Notes: generated by a model not told the origin, from the letters alone. 44,677 nucleotides of DNA from Alphaproteobacteria bacterium (GCA_021774915.1 JAJFIO010000114.1:1-44677), one strand, 5' to 3'; positions 18,893 through 29,454 are shown, counted from the first letter of the stretch. Program-made: numbers and translations.

Positions 18893-20206
18893 ATGTCACA
18901 GGCAAACACCATAGACATTGAACCTTTGCTGCACAAAGACGAAGTGCACCGCAAAGTCTACACAGATCCTGACATCTTTGACCTGGAGATGGAACGCCTC
19001 TGGCACCGCACATGGATCTATGTCGGCCATGAAAGCCAGGTAAAAAATCCAGGCGATTATTTCGCCACCACCATCGGGCGGCAACCGGTCATCCTGGTAC
19101 GCCATAAAGATGATAAAATTCATGTTCTTTATAACCGTTGCGCCCACAAGGGCGCCCAATTGGTAGGGGACACGTCGGGCTGCGTCAAAGCCTTTCGCTG
19201 CTGCTACCATGGATGGCGGTTTGACACTGATGGCGCGCTGCTCACCATCCCGCTTGAAGGCGGCTATGACAACACCGGGTTTTGCCGCGACAATCCGGAC
19301 ACCAATGTCAAAAAAGTACCGCGATATGACTCATACCGCGGGTTTGTTTTTGCCAGCCTGAGCGCCAAAGGTCCTGACCTCAAAACATGGCTCGGGGGCG
19401 TCGCCTCGTCCATTGACAACATGGTCGACCGCGCACCCGATGGCGAATTAGAGGTTACTGGTGGGGTCTTGCGCTATACGCATGATTCCAACTGGAAATT
19501 TTTTGTCGAAAACCTCAACGACCTCATGCACGCCATCGTTACCCATCAATCGTCAAGCCAGACGGCACGTATTGTCGCCAAACGCGTGATGGACGAAAAA
19601 GATGAAGTCCCATGGGCGGTGGAAATTTTCAGTCCGTTCACCAACAGATACTCATTTTTTGAAGAGATGGGGTTACACGCATTTGAATACGGGCATTCTT
19701 ATTCAGGAGGCAAAGTCTCGATACACTCCGCCTATTCGGATATTCCCGGCTATGTTGAAGCTCTGGAATCGGCTTACGGCAAAGAAAAAACTTTGGATAT
19801 ATTTTCCGAGAATCGCCATAACACCGTGTTTTATCCCAGCGCGACCATCAAAGGGCCCATTCAGACCATGCGTGTTGTCAAACCGCTGGCAGTCGATAAA
19901 ACAGTGATTGAATCCTGGACGTTCCGCCTCAAAGGCGCGCCAGAAGCCATGACGCAACGCTCTATTCTCTATTGCACATTGATCAATTCATCGGCCAATC
20001 TGGTGGGGCCTGATGATTATGAATCCTATCACCGCCTGCAATACGGACTTCAGTCGGAAGCAAACGACTGGGTCAGCATGCACCGCCACATGGACCAAGA
20101 AATCGTCAATGCTGACGGCACGATTGAAGCTGAAGGCACAAATGACATTGTGTTCCGCAACCAGTTCAAGGCCTGGAAACAATACATGTCGGCGGAGGAT
20201 GCCTGA
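18893..20206 (+). CDS. Aromatic-ring-hydroxylating dioxygenase, Rieske alpha subunit
   Basis: Rieske motif 'CAHKGAQLVGDTSGCVKAFRCCYHGWRFD'; 'NWKFFVENLNDLMHAIVTH' mononuclear-iron region. Confidence 0.93.
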   Translation: MSQANTIDIEPLLHKDEVHRKVYTDPDIFDLEMERLWHRTWIYVGHESQVKNPGDYFATTIGRQPVILVRHKDDKIHVLYNRCAHKGAQLVGDTSGCVKAFRCCYHGWRFDTDGALLTIPLEGGYDNTGFCRDNPDTNVKKVPRYDSYRGFVFASLSAKGPDLKTWLGGVASSIDNMVDRAPDGELEVTGGVLRYTHDSNWKFFVENLNDLMHAIVTHQSSSQTARIVAKRVMDEKDEVPWAVEIFSPFTNRYSFFEEMGLHAFEYGHSYSGGKVSIHSAYSDIPGYVEALESAYGKEKTLDIFSENRHNTVFYPSATIKGPIQTMRVVKPLAVDKTVIESWTFRLKGAPEAMTQRSILYCTLINSSANLVGPDDYESYHRLQYGLQSEANDWVSMHRHMDQEIVNADGTIEAEGTNDIVFRNQFKAWKQYMSAEDA

Positions 20207-20209
20207 GCC

Positions 20210-20710
20210 ATGACGAGCGTCACATCACTTGCCGAACTGGACCTTAAAACAGTCGAGGAGTTTCTTTTTCATGAAGCGCGCCTGCTAGATGAAAAAAAAT
20301 GGCAAAAATGGGATGGGCTCTTTACCACAGACGGGACATATTGGATGCCCGCCTCCGTCGATCAACCGGACCCTTTGAATTATGTCTCCCTTATTTATGA
20401 GGACAAGCTGTTAAGGGCCGTGCGGATAGAACGGTTCGACAACGAGAACGCCCACTCGCTGCAACCAATCCCACGCAGCGTCCACCTCGTCTCTAATGTT
20501 ATGATTGATGCCTATGATGCGGTAAGCGGCACCTGCACTGTGAACTCAAGGTTCGTGGTTTTTGAATACCGCCGCGATGAACAGCGCATCTATGGCGGCG
20601 CTTATATTCATGACCTCATCTTTGACGGAACGGATTTCAAAATAAAACAGAAACGCGTCAACTTAGTGAATTGCGAAAGCGCGCTGGATAACATCAACGT
20701 TTATCTTTAA
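20210..20710 (+). CDS. Ring-hydroxylating dioxygenase beta subunit
   Basis: 166 aa; 'VEEFLFHEARLLDEKKWQKWDGLFTTDGTYWMPAS' typical of the SnoaL-like small subunit; directly downstream of alpha. Confidence 0.92.
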   Translation: MTSVTSLAELDLKTVEEFLFHEARLLDEKKWQKWDGLFTTDGTYWMPASVDQPDPLNYVSLIYEDKLLRAVRIERFDNENAHSLQPIPRSVHLVSNVMIDAYDAVSGTCTVNSRFVVFEYRRDEQRIYGGAYIHDLIFDGTDFKIKQKRVNLVNCESALDNINVYL

Positions 20711-20737
20711 AATTAGAGCGCCATCAGGGAGAAACAT

Positions 20738-21532
20738 ATGTCATCTACTCAAACCACATTAGCCGATATGGTCACCGCCATCGCAAGCGGAGACATTCGC
20801 GTGATCGATCTCAGCCAAACTCTGGGGCCTGACACGCCGGTGATCATGCTGCCGCCGGAAATCGGCAAAAACTCACCGCCTCTGAGTATCGAACGCATCT
20901 CGCACTTCGATGATGATGGGCCCGCCTGGTATTGGAATGTGTTGACGCTCGGTGAACATACCGGCACGCATTTCGATGCGCCCAATCACTGGATCAGCGG
21001 CAAGGATTACGCCGATGGCGGCACGGACACCATACCCGCCGACCGCTTCATCGGCCCGGCTTGCGTAATTGACTGCTCATCCGAGACTGCCGCCGACCCC
21101 GACTTTCTACTGACGGCGGATCATGTCCAGAAATGGGAAAAAGAACATGGAGAAATTCCGGCAGGCGCGTGGGTTTTGATGCGCACCGATTGGTCGAAGC
21201 GCACCAATGGGGATGAATTTCTCAATGCAGATGAAAACGGTCCGCATTCACCGGGCCCGCGCCTTGATGCCGTTGAATATCTGGCGCGTGAACGCGGCGT
21301 TTTGGGCTTTGGCGTCGAAACCGTCGGCACCGATGCGGGTCAAGCCGGCATGTTCGAACCACCCTTCCCGTGCCACACCATCATGCATGGCGCCAATAAA
21401 TTCGGGCTGGCGAGCCTGACCAATCTCGATGCGCTACCGCCAAAAGGCGCCGTGGTCATTGCCGCGCCGTTGAAAATTATTAACGGGTCGGGTTCTCCGG
21501 TACGGGTGTTGGCACTGGTTCCCGGGCACTAG
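20738..21532 (+). CDS. Cyclase-family metal-dependent hydrolase (kynurenine formamidase / isatin hydrolase-like)
   Basis: 'GEHTGTHFDAPNHWISGKDYADGGTDTIPADRFIGPACVIDCS' carries the HxGTHxDxPxHW metal motif; operonic with the Rieske oxygenase. Confidence 0.85.
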   Translation: MSSTQTTLADMVTAIASGDIRVIDLSQTLGPDTPVIMLPPEIGKNSPPLSIERISHFDDDGPAWYWNVLTLGEHTGTHFDAPNHWISGKDYADGGTDTIPADRFIGPACVIDCSSETAADPDFLLTADHVQKWEKEHGEIPAGAWVLMRTDWSKRTNGDEFLNADENGPHSPGPRLDAVEYLARERGVLGFGVETVGTDAGQAGMFEPPFPCHTIMHGANKFGLASLTNLDALPPKGAVVIAAPLKIINGSGSPVRVLALVPGH

Positions 21533-21575
21533 ATTGCTCACGCCAACACGCGTCGGCGCGCGGCACCGCGGGAGC

Positions 21576-21637
21576 GGCGCGGGAAGCGCCGGGCTGCGCT
21601 TGCAGCCTAGACCATTCCCGGTTAACCGGGAACGGTC
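21576..21637. repeat. Tandem inverted repeats (three hairpins) between cyclase and iorA-like genes
   Basis: GGCGC-gggaa-GCGCC (21576-21590), GCTGC-gctt-GCAGC (21593-21606), and GACCaTTCCCGGTTAACCGGGAAcGGTC (21610-21637; inner 18 bp is a perfect palindrome). Confidence 0.6.
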
Positions 21638-21689
21638 ATAAGAAACAAAAACGCTGCCAATCTGATCAGCGGGATGAGGATAACAACAC

Positions 21690-23810
21690 ATGGCAGAGAG
21701 ATCCTTCGCCAAAGAAATTCTGTCTTTGCGCCTTGGCGCGGGCGATGATTTCTGTGGAGAGGGAATCCTCGCCGTCACCAAAGCCCTTCTTCAGTCGGGC
21801 GTTTCTTATGTCGGCGGCTATCAAGGCGCCCCAATCTCCCATCTAATGGACGTGCTCTCGGACGCCGAAGACATTCTTAACGAACTGGGCGTGCATTTTG
21901 AGACCAGCGCCAGCGAAGCCAGCGCCGCAGCAATGCTGGCAGCCTCGGTCAACTATCCCTTGCGCGGAGCCGTTACATGGAAATCGACCGTCGGCACCAA
22001 TGTCGCCTCTGATGCCCTGGCCAATGTCGCCTCAGGCGGCGTCACCGGCGGCGCGCTCATTATTATTGGCGAGGATTACGGCGAAGGCTCGTCCATCATG
22101 CAAGAGCGCAGCCACGCCTTTGCCATGAAATCGCAGATCTGGCTGCTGGATCCCCGGCCCAATCTCACCAGCATCGTGGACAGTGTCGAGAAGGGATTCG
22201 AACTCTCCGAAGCCTCTAACACACCGGTGATGTTAGAGCTGCGCATCCGCACCTGCCATGTCTTTGGCCATTTCGAAGCCAAAGACAATCAAAAGCCGGA
22301 TTTCACCCTGCAAGAGGCCATGGAAAACCCGCAGCGCGATACCGAGCGGATCGTCCTGCCGCCGGCGAATTTTCTTCATGAACAGGAAAAAATCAATCAA
22401 CGCTGGCCCGCAGCCATTGAATTCATCAAAAAGAACAAGCTCAATGAATTTCTTGGCGGCGCCACCGGCGTGCAAGGGCTCATCATACAGGGCGGCCTTT
22501 ACAACACGCTGATCCGCGCCCTCGACCTCCTTGATCTGTCGGACTGTTTCGGCAACACCGATATTCCGATCTATGTCTTGAACGTCACCTATCCCCTTAT
22601 TCCCGATGAGATTGTCGGCTTTTGCGCTGATAAAAAATCCGTGCTGATCATCGAGGAAGGGCAGCCTGACTATATCGAACAAGCCATCAATACGATATTG
22701 CGCCGCGCTGATCTCCAAACCAAAATCAGTGGCAAGGATGTCCTGCCCATGGCGGGCGAATATACCGGCCAGGTTCTCAAAAATGGTTTGAAGACATTCT
22801 TCGCCATAACGGACGACCAAGAAGAAGCCTCTTTGCCCGCCGTGGATGCGATGAATACCACCCTGCCGCCACGCCCGGCGGGCTTTTGCACCGGCTGTCC
22901 GGAGCGCCCTGTCTTCACAGCCATGAAACTCCTGGAGCGAGAGCTGGGGCCAGCCCATGTCAGTTGCGATATCGGCTGCCACCTTTTTTCCATCCTGCCC
23001 CCCTTCAATATCGGCAACACGACCATGGGTTACGGGCTTGGCGCGGCCGGGGCGTCGGCTTTCACGGCGCCGTCAATAAAGCGCACCATCGCCATCATGG
23101 GCGATGGCGGGTTCTGGCATAACGGCCTGACCAGCGGTGTCGGCAATGCGGTCTTTAATGAAAGCGACAACGTGCTGATGATCGTGGATAACGGCTATTC
23201 GGCCGCCACCGGCGGGCAAGACATATTGTCGTCGCGCAGCAAAAACAAAACGCGCAGCACGCGCCACCGGATCGAAGACGCGGTGCGGGGGCTGGGCGTC
23301 ACATGGGTGCGCCGGGTCCGCACCTATGATCTGGCCGATATGATGGAGACCTTGCGTGAGGCCCTGACCACAAAGCAAAAAGGACCAAAAGTTCTGATCG
23401 CCCAGTCGGAATGTCAGCTTAACCGACAGCGCCGCTTAAAACCTATTGTCCGCCGGATGCTGAGCCAAGGAAAACGCGTGGTGCGCGAGCAATTCGGCGT
23501 CGATGCCGAAACGTGCACGGGCGACCATTCCTGTATCCGCCTGTCGGGCTGTCCGTCCCTCACCATCAAGGAAAACCCCGACCCCTTAAGGCAAGACCCA
23601 ATCGCTTATGTCGATAACACATGTGTCGGCTGCGGCCATTGTGGTGAAGTGGCTGATGTCGCCATATTATGCCCATCGTTTTACAAAGCTCAAATCATCT
23701 CCAACCCCTCGGCATGGGATATGACCATCACCAAAGTCCGGCAAGCGGTGATCGGCTTTTTCCAGCGCAAGTCTGAAAAATCCCTTCGTCTGCGGACTTA
23801 CCAATCATGA
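21690..23810 (+). CDS. iorA: Indolepyruvate ferredoxin oxidoreductase alpha-like (2-oxoacid:acceptor oxidoreductase, TPP and 2x[4Fe-4S])
   Basis: TPP motif 'IMGDGGFWHNGLTSGVGNAVFNESDNVLMIVDNGYSAATGGQ'; clusters 'CTGDHSCIRLSGCPS' and 'CVGCGHCGEVADVAILCPS'. Confidence 0.88.
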   Translation: MAERSFAKEILSLRLGAGDDFCGEGILAVTKALLQSGVSYVGGYQGAPISHLMDVLSDAEDILNELGVHFETSASEASAAAMLAASVNYPLRGAVTWKSTVGTNVASDALANVASGGVTGGALIIIGEDYGEGSSIMQERSHAFAMKSQIWLLDPRPNLTSIVDSVEKGFELSEASNTPVMLELRIRTCHVFGHFEAKDNQKPDFTLQEAMENPQRDTERIVLPPANFLHEQEKINQRWPAAIEFIKKNKLNEFLGGATGVQGLIIQGGLYNTLIRALDLLDLSDCFGNTDIPIYVLNVTYPLIPDEIVGFCADKKSVLIIEEGQPDYIEQAINTILRRADLQTKISGKDVLPMAGEYTGQVLKNGLKTFFAITDDQEEASLPAVDAMNTTLPPRPAGFCTGCPERPVFTAMKLLERELGPAHVSCDIGCHLFSILPPFNIGNTTMGYGLGAAGASAFTAPSIKRTIAIMGDGGFWHNGLTSGVGNAVFNESDNVLMIVDNGYSAATGGQDILSSRSKNKTRSTRHRIEDAVRGLGVTWVRRVRTYDLADMMETLREALTTKQKGPKVLIAQSECQLNRQRRLKPIVRRMLSQGKRVVREQFGVDAETCTGDHSCIRLSGCPSLTIKENPDPLRQDPIAYVDNTCVGCGHCGEVADVAILCPSFYKAQIISNPSAWDMTITKVRQAVIGFFQRKSEKSLRLRTYQS

Positions 23811-25330
23811 TCGAACGGGATCGCCCCAGACCCCTTTCGATCGCCATTGCTGCCCTCGGCGGTCAGGGCGGGGGCGTGCTGTCCAATTGGATCGTCACTC
23901 TGGCCGGTAGCGCAGGGTATTTAGCTCAGTACACTTCGGTACCGGGCGTCGCCCAGCGCACGGGCACAACGATCTATTACATTGAGATCTTTCCTAAAGC
24001 CAAAGCCTTGGGCCAGGAGCCTGTGTTTGCGCTCAATCCTGTCCCCGGCGACGTCGATATTGTGATTGCCTCAGAATGGATGGAGGCGGGCCGGGCAATT
24101 CAACGCGGGCTTGTTTCCCCGAACCTCACAACGTTAATCGCCTCGTCCCACAGGGTTTATGCCATATCCGAAAAATCCGCGATGGGACAGGGTATCGTCG
24201 ATGACAAGAGCGTGCATGAAGCCGCACAGGCAAGCGCACATTCTTTGATTCACTTTGATATGGAGCAAGCGGCGCACGAAACCGGCAGCGTGATCAGCGC
24301 CGTATTGTTTGGGGCGTTGGCAGGTTCAAAAGCGCTTCCCTTCGAAAAATCGTCGTTTGAAGAGACCATCTCCCGCAGCGGCATTGCCGTTGAAACAAAT
24401 CTCGCCGGCTTTAATGAAGGGTATCGCTTAGCGAAAGCCAATCTTGCGGACGCTACCAAGACCAGCGAACCCGAAATGCCACCATTAGAAAAGATCTCCG
24501 TACACAGAGATGACCAGCTTTCTCAAAAGGTACAACAAATATTCCCCAAATCCTGCCGGGAAATCCTGATGGTCGGGACCAACAGAACCCTTGACTATCA
24601 GGATAAAGCCTATGGCGCCTTCTATCTTCAGCAGATGGAAGATATCCTTACCCTTGATGATACCGCGCGGGGACATCGACTTACGCAAACAGTTGGGCGG
24701 CACCTTGCCCTCTGGATGACTTATGAAGATACCATTCGCGTTGCCGATTTTAAAATCCGTAAAAAAAGGTTTGACCACATCGCACAAGAAACCGGCGCCA
24801 CCCAAAACCAAGTCGTGAACGTGGTGGATTATGTGCATCCGCGCGTCGAAGAAATTTGCGATTCGCTTCCCGCACCCCTCGGCCGCGCTCTCATGAGCGC
24901 ACCGCGGACCAAAAGATGGGTAGGGCGGCGGCTCAAAAAAGGGCGGCGCATTCAATCAAGCAAGCTGTCGGGCTTTTTGTTGTTTTATATGATCTCATCA
25001 ATGAGACGCTGGCGTCGCGGCACCTATCGTTACCATGTCGAGCACGCCCGCATAGAGGACTGGCTTGCGCGCATCAAACAAACGGCCAGTAGTGATTATG
25101 ATCTGGCTGTCGAGATTGCCGCCTGTCAGCAACTGGTTAAAGGCTATGGTGACACGCATGCACGGGGGCTCAAAAACTTTACCCTCATTATGGGTGCGCT
25201 CGACGCATCCGGCCCGGATGCAAAGCTCGCCTCGGTGATACGTCGTTTACGCGATGCCGCGCTAGCCGACGAAGCTGGCGAGATGTTACAGCTGGAATTG
25301 ACCCGCCTCAACGATGCGCATGCAGAATAA
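23807..25330 (+). CDS. iorB: Indolepyruvate oxidoreductase beta-like subunit (gamma-type domain plus long C-terminal extension)
   Basis: 'IAIAALGGQGGGVLSNWIVTLAGSAGYLAQYTSVPGVAQRTGTTIYYIEIFP'; 4-bp overlap with iorA-like gene. Confidence 0.85.
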   Translation: MIERDRPRPLSIAIAALGGQGGGVLSNWIVTLAGSAGYLAQYTSVPGVAQRTGTTIYYIEIFPKAKALGQEPVFALNPVPGDVDIVIASEWMEAGRAIQRGLVSPNLTTLIASSHRVYAISEKSAMGQGIVDDKSVHEAAQASAHSLIHFDMEQAAHETGSVISAVLFGALAGSKALPFEKSSFEETISRSGIAVETNLAGFNEGYRLAKANLADATKTSEPEMPPLEKISVHRDDQLSQKVQQIFPKSCREILMVGTNRTLDYQDKAYGAFYLQQMEDILTLDDTARGHRLTQTVGRHLALWMTYEDTIRVADFKIRKKRFDHIAQETGATQNQVVNVVDYVHPRVEEICDSLPAPLGRALMSAPRTKRWVGRRLKKGRRIQSSKLSGFLLFYMISSMRRWRRGTYRYHVEHARIEDWLARIKQTASSDYDLAVEIAACQQLVKGYGDTHARGLKNFTLIMGALDASGPDAKLASVIRRLRDAALADEAGEMLQLELTRLNDAHAE

Positions 25331-25335
25331 CATCC

Positions 25336-25731
25336 TTAATTCTTTGGAATAACCGCCGTGGTTTCAATTTCAATCTTGGCCCTGTCTTCCACTAAGGAAC
25401 AGACCTCAACCGCCGCCATTGCGGGATAATGAGGGCCCATGATCTCGCGATAGGCCGCACCGATTTCTTTCAGGCGAGAGACGTATTCTTTTTTATTGGT
25501 GAAATACCATGTCATGCGCACAATATGTTCAGGCCCCGCTTCAGCCACCGCCAGAACCTCTCTGGTGTTAATCAATACCTGCCTCAGTTGACCAACAAAA
25601 TCATCGGTTTCAAAAACATATTTACCATTCCATCCCACCTGACCCGCAACAAAGACAAGACGACCTTCTGCACTAATGCCGTTTGAATATCCTTTGGGGC
25701 GTTCCCAGCCATCAGGGAGCAGATGTTTCAT
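25336..25731 (-). CDS. RidA family (enamine/imine deaminase)
   Basis: 'RLVFVAGQVGWNGKYVFETDDFVGQLRQVLINTREVLAVAEAGPEHIVRMTWYFTN'. Confidence 0.88.
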   Translation of the reverse strand: MKHLLPDGWERPKGYSNGISAEGRLVFVAGQVGWNGKYVFETDDFVGQLRQVLINTREVLAVAEAGPEHIVRMTWYFTNKKEYVSRLKEIGAAYREIMGPHYPAMAAVEVCSLVEDRAKIEIETTAVIPKN

Positions 25732-25762
25732 ATAAGCTTACCTTTTGTTATTCATCGTCTTT

Positions 25763-26188
25763 TTATTCATCATCCGACCCCAGAAGAAAGGGAACCATAG
25801 CGGCGCGCATTTCTTCGGGAAAAGGTACGGCACAATAATCATCGAGATTGGCATACACAAGAACCGCCTTCGCCACCAGGCGCTTTTCACCTTCACAGAC
25901 GGCCGAAACCGACACCGTACACGATGTCCGGCCAAGATCCAGCAAGATGAGAGAGAACTCAAGCACGTCTTCAATCATACTGGGCCGGAAAAAATCAGCC
26001 TCGATATGGACCGTAGGCGTCGCCACCCTGTTTTCAAGCGCCATTTTTCGGAAACTGGCGCCGATCTCATCGGCAAACCAGCTTTCAACAACACCGTTGA
26101 CCATTTCAAAATAGCGTGGATAAAAAACGATACCCGCAGGATCCGTATCGGCAAAGCGCACCGGCCAGTCTAATCTGAACACACTCAT
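25763..26188 (-). CDS. Acyl-CoA thioesterase (4-hydroxybenzoyl-CoA thioesterase/hot-dog family)
   Basis: '[28 protein letters not shown]' hot-dog signature. Confidence 0.9.
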   Translation of the reverse strand: MSVFRLDWPVRFADTDPAGIVFYPRYFEMVNGVVESWFADEIGASFRKMALENRVATPTVHIEADFFRPSMIEDVLEFSLILLDLGRTSCTVSVSAVCEGEKRLVAKAVLVYANLDDYCAVPFPEEMRAAMVPFLLGSDDE

Positions 26189-27363
26189 GATGTTTTATGT
26201 TGAGCCAGTATCTGGCTGGCGATGATCACCTTCTGAACTTCAGAGGCGCCTTCATAGATTCTGAGCGCGCGAATCTCACGGTACAATTCCTCAACCTTCA
26301 CCCCGGTGACCACACCCAGACCCCCAAAAATCTGAACAGCTTTATCAATCACTTCCTGCGCGGTTTCGGTGGCATAATATTTTGCCATGGCCGCTTCCTT
26401 GGTTACACGTGGCTGGCCACCATCTTTTGTCCAAGCCGCACGGTACACCAGAAGCGCGCTGGCATCCACCTTCAGAGCCATTTCCGCGATCATGCCTTGG
26501 ATCAATTGCTGATCGGAAAGGACGCCGCCAAAGATTTCGCGCGTGCTGGCGCGAGATGCCGCTTCATCCAGCGCCCGCCGGGCAAGACCCAAAGCGGCGG
26601 CGCCTACAGTCGAGCGAAAAACATCGAGGGTCGCCATGGCGATTTTAAACCCCTGCCCCACTTCACCAAGCAAATGGGATTTGTGCACTTTGCAGTCTTC
26701 AAACCTCACCGTCGCCAAAGGATGAGGCGCAATGGTCTCGATGCGTTCAGAGGCATCAAGGCCCGGCGTGTCGGCATCGACGACAAACGCGCTGACACCC
26801 CGCGCCCCGGATATGGGCTCAGTACGGACGAAAACGACATAAAAGTCGGCAATGCCACCATTGGAGATGAACGTCTTGACGCCATTGATCTCAAAGTGGT
26901 CGCCGTGATGCGTAGCTGTGGTAATCAAATTCGCTGCGTCCGACCCCGTCTCGGGTTCAGTAAGGGCAAAGGCGGCGACTTTTTTCCCGCTCCGCACTGC
27001 GGGCAGATAATGGCCTTTGAGCGCCTCGTCGCCAAAAAGTGAGATCGGGCCTGAACCCAATCCCTGCATGGCAAAGACAAAGTCCGCCAGTCCCGAAGAG
27101 CGTGCGAGGGTTTCGCGGATGAGGCACAAAGACCTAACATCCAGCGTGTCAGTCGCGCCGCCATAAGCAGAAGGAACCGCATATTCAAGAATGCCTGCCG
27201 CTGCCAAGCGGCTTAAGATGTCCGCACAGGTCTGATCGACATCGCTGTGCGCTCCCTCCAGAAGTTCTTGCTCCTCTAAAACCCAAGCTTCGATGCGAGC
27301 CGCCAGGCTCCGATGCGTGTCGTCAAAAAAAGGCCAATCGAGAAAACTCTTGTCACTCATCAA
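26185..27363 (-). CDS. Acyl-CoA dehydrogenase
   Basis: '[39 protein letters not shown]', '[39 protein letters not shown]'. Confidence 0.93.
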   Translation of the reverse strand: MMSDKSFLDWPFFDDTHRSLAARIEAWVLEEQELLEGAHSDVDQTCADILSRLAAAGILEYAVPSAYGGATDTLDVRSLCLIRETLARSSGLADFVFAMQGLGSGPISLFGDEALKGHYLPAVRSGKKVAAFALTEPETGSDAANLITTATHHGDHFEINGVKTFISNGGIADFYVVFVRTEPISGARGVSAFVVDADTPGLDASERIETIAPHPLATVRFEDCKVHKSHLLGEVGQGFKIAMATLDVFRSTVGAAALGLARRALDEAASRASTREIFGGVLSDQQLIQGMIAEMALKVDASALLVYRAAWTKDGGQPRVTKEAAMAKYYATETAQEVIDKAVQIFGGLGVVTGVKVEELYREIRALRIYEGASEVQKVIIASQILAQHKTS

Positions 27364-28169
27364 TTGCCCTCGAACACCGGTTTTTGTTTGTTCACGAACG
27401 CTTCATAAGCCCGCCTGAAATCCCCCGTCTGCATACAGAGGGCCTGAGCCTGAGCCTCTGCTTCAATCGCCGTGTCGAGGCTCATATCCCATTCCATATT
27501 GAGTTGGTTCTTAGTCATGGCATTGGCGAAACTTGGGCCCTTCGCCAGACGCAGCGCCATGGCGTGCGTTGTTTCTAAAAGCTCCTCGCGCGCACATAGC
27601 TTATTGAAAAAACCCCAGCGCTCAGCTTCCTCGCCGCCAAGACCGCGCCCGGTAAACAGTAATTCCGATGCCCGCCCCTGCCCAATGATGCGGGGCAGGA
27701 TGGCGCACGCCCCCATATCGCATCCGGCCAACCCAACCCGGTTGAACAGAAAAGCTACCTTCGCTTGCGACGTGCCATAGCGAAGATCAGACGCCATCGC
27801 CAGGATCGCCCCAGCCCCGGCGCAAACGCCATCGATCGCGGCAAGGATCGGTTGCGGACAGCCGCGCATCGCCTTCACCAGATCGCCGGTCAGGCGGGTG
27901 AACTCAAGAAGCTCAGGTGCGCTCATCTCCACAAGCGGGCCGATAATGTCGTGGACATCCCCGCCTGAGCAGAAATTATCTCCGGCCCCGGTGATCACCA
28001 CCGCCTTCACGTCAGGGGCATATACGAGCTGGCGAAACAGATCGCGCAGCTCGGCATAAGACTCAAATGTCAGCGGGTTTTTGCGCTCTGGCCTGTTGAG
28101 CATAACAGTGCCGACGCCGTCCTCGCATTCCCACTGAAAATGGGTGGCTTTATACGCGGCGCCCTTCAT
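27360..28169 (-). CDS. Enoyl-CoA hydratase family protein
   Basis: '[19 protein letters not shown]', '[22 protein letters not shown]'; ATGA overlaps with both neighbours. Confidence 0.9.
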   Translation of the reverse strand: MKGAAYKATHFQWECEDGVGTVMLNRPERKNPLTFESYAELRDLFRQLVYAPDVKAVVITGAGDNFCSGGDVHDIIGPLVEMSAPELLEFTRLTGDLVKAMRGCPQPILAAIDGVCAGAGAILAMASDLRYGTSQAKVAFLFNRVGLAGCDMGACAILPRIIGQGRASELLFTGRGLGGEEAERWGFFNKLCAREELLETTHAMALRLAKGPSFANAMTKNQLNMEWDMSLDTAIEAEAQAQALCMQTGDFRRAYEAFVNKQKPVFEGN

Positions 28170-28672
28170 TTTGAACGGCCCTTCCCGCGCGCCTGCCCCA
28201 TCGATATTTTTGTTTTATGAAGAAGCTCCAGAAGTGTTTCTATTTCCGAAGCGTTCAGTAGACCCATCATTTCATCAACCCAGCCTTCATGAGCGCTGGC
28301 CCATTTTTGAAATTCTTTGCGGCCATAAGGGGTCAATTTCACGCATTGAGTACGCCGGTCAGGCTTTGTTACCTGCCGGACAATGAAGTCATCTTGTTCC
28401 AAACGATTAGCGAGACCCGTCACATTGCCGTTCGAGACCATCAGGCGTTCGGAGATTTGTCCCATAGTCAGCCCCTCGGGGGCCCGATCGAGCGCAGACA
28501 AAAGATCAAAGCGCGGCAACGTAGTGTCGAACTCAGTGCGCAATTTATCGCGAATTTCCCGCTCCATAACTGAGGTGCAGGTGAGCAGCCTGAGCCAGAG
28601 GCGCAATGATTGCTTGGAGTGGGGCGCCCCGCCTCCCAGCTTGTCTTCCAGAACATCGGACATCATTTGCAT
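28166..28672 (-). CDS. MarR-family transcriptional regulator (embedded in operon)
   Basis: '[54 protein letters not shown]'. ATG at 28672 overlaps the SDR stop; the listed ORF extends to 28744. Confidence 0.9.
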   Translation of the reverse strand: MQMMSDVLEDKLGGGAPHSKQSLRLWLRLLTCTSVMEREIRDKLRTEFDTTLPRFDLLSALDRAPEGLTMGQISERLMVSNGNVTGLANRLEQDDFIVRQVTKPDRRTQCVKLTPYGRKEFQKWASAHEGWVDEMMGLLNASEIETLLELLHKTKISMGQARGKGRSK

Positions 28673-29454
28673 TACATCACCTCTCCTCCAGCCACCGCAA
28701 TGGATTGGCCGGTAATGGCGGCGCTTTCCAGCGAACAAAGCCAAGCCACCGTCGCGGCCACCTCCTCCGGGTGCACCAAACGACCCTGGGGATTGGCAGC
28801 CGTCAGGTCGTCCAGCGCTTGGGCAGGACTGCGCCCGGTCTTTTTAATAAGTGTTTCGACCGAATGTGCAACAATATCCGTATCCGTGTAACCCGGACAA
28901 ACGGCGTTGACAGTAATATTTTTTTGGGCGAGCTCCAGCGCCAATGCGCGTGTGAGGCCAATGAGACCGTGTTTTGCCGCGCAATAGGCGGCAACATAAG
29001 CATAACCTTTAAGACCCGCCGTGCTGGCAATTGAGACAATCCGGCCCCAGCCTGCCTGCTCCATTGACCCCACCACCGCCTTGGCGCAGTAAAAGGCGCC
29101 CGTGAGATTAACCTGCAGCATGGCGCGCCAGTGGGCGCTATCCATTTTTCTGAACGGCATGGACTGCACCGCGCCTGCGTTGTTGACCAGAATAGAAACC
29201 GGCCCCATCCCCTCCACAGCACCCGCAAAAGCGCGATCCACCGCAGCTTCATCGGTTACATCCAGTGTGACCGCTTGAGCGTTATCCAGGTCTCGCGCCG
29301 TGGCGGCAAGGCGCTCTGCGTCCCGGCCCATCAGCGTAATGCACGCCCCTTCAGCCGCCAAGCGGGCGGCGATGGCCGCGCCGATTCCCTTTCCCCCACC
29401 GGTGATCACGGCATGGCGGCCTTTCAGAGGCATATGTGCAAAACTTGGCGTCAT
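28672..29454 (-). CDS. SDR-family oxidoreductase (3-hydroxyacyl-CoA dehydrogenase type)
   Basis: '[32 protein letters not shown]', '[38 protein letters not shown]'. ATG at 29454 overlaps the upstream stop (ATGA). Confidence 0.9.
   Translation of the reverse strand: MTPSFAHMPLKGRHAVITGGGKGIGAAIAARLAAEGACITLMGRDAERLAATARDLDNAQAVTLDVTDEAAVDRAFAGAVEGMGPVSILVNNAGAVQSMPFRKMDSAHWRAMLQVNLTGAFYCAKAVVGSMEQAGWGRIVSIASTAGLKGYAYVAAYCAAKHGLIGLTRALALELAQKNITVNAVCPGYTDTDIVAHSVETLIKKTGRSPAQALDDLTAANPQGRLVHPEEVAATVAWLCSLESAAITGQSIAVAGGEVM

Noticed and set aside
22233-22982. 249-aa minus-strand ORF opposite the iorA-like gene
   Set aside because: Antisense shadow ORF inside a gene with TPP and Fe-S motifs.
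26197-27042. 281-aa plus-strand ORF opposite the acyl-CoA dehydrogenase
   Set aside because: Antisense shadow of a conserved enzyme; no family motif.
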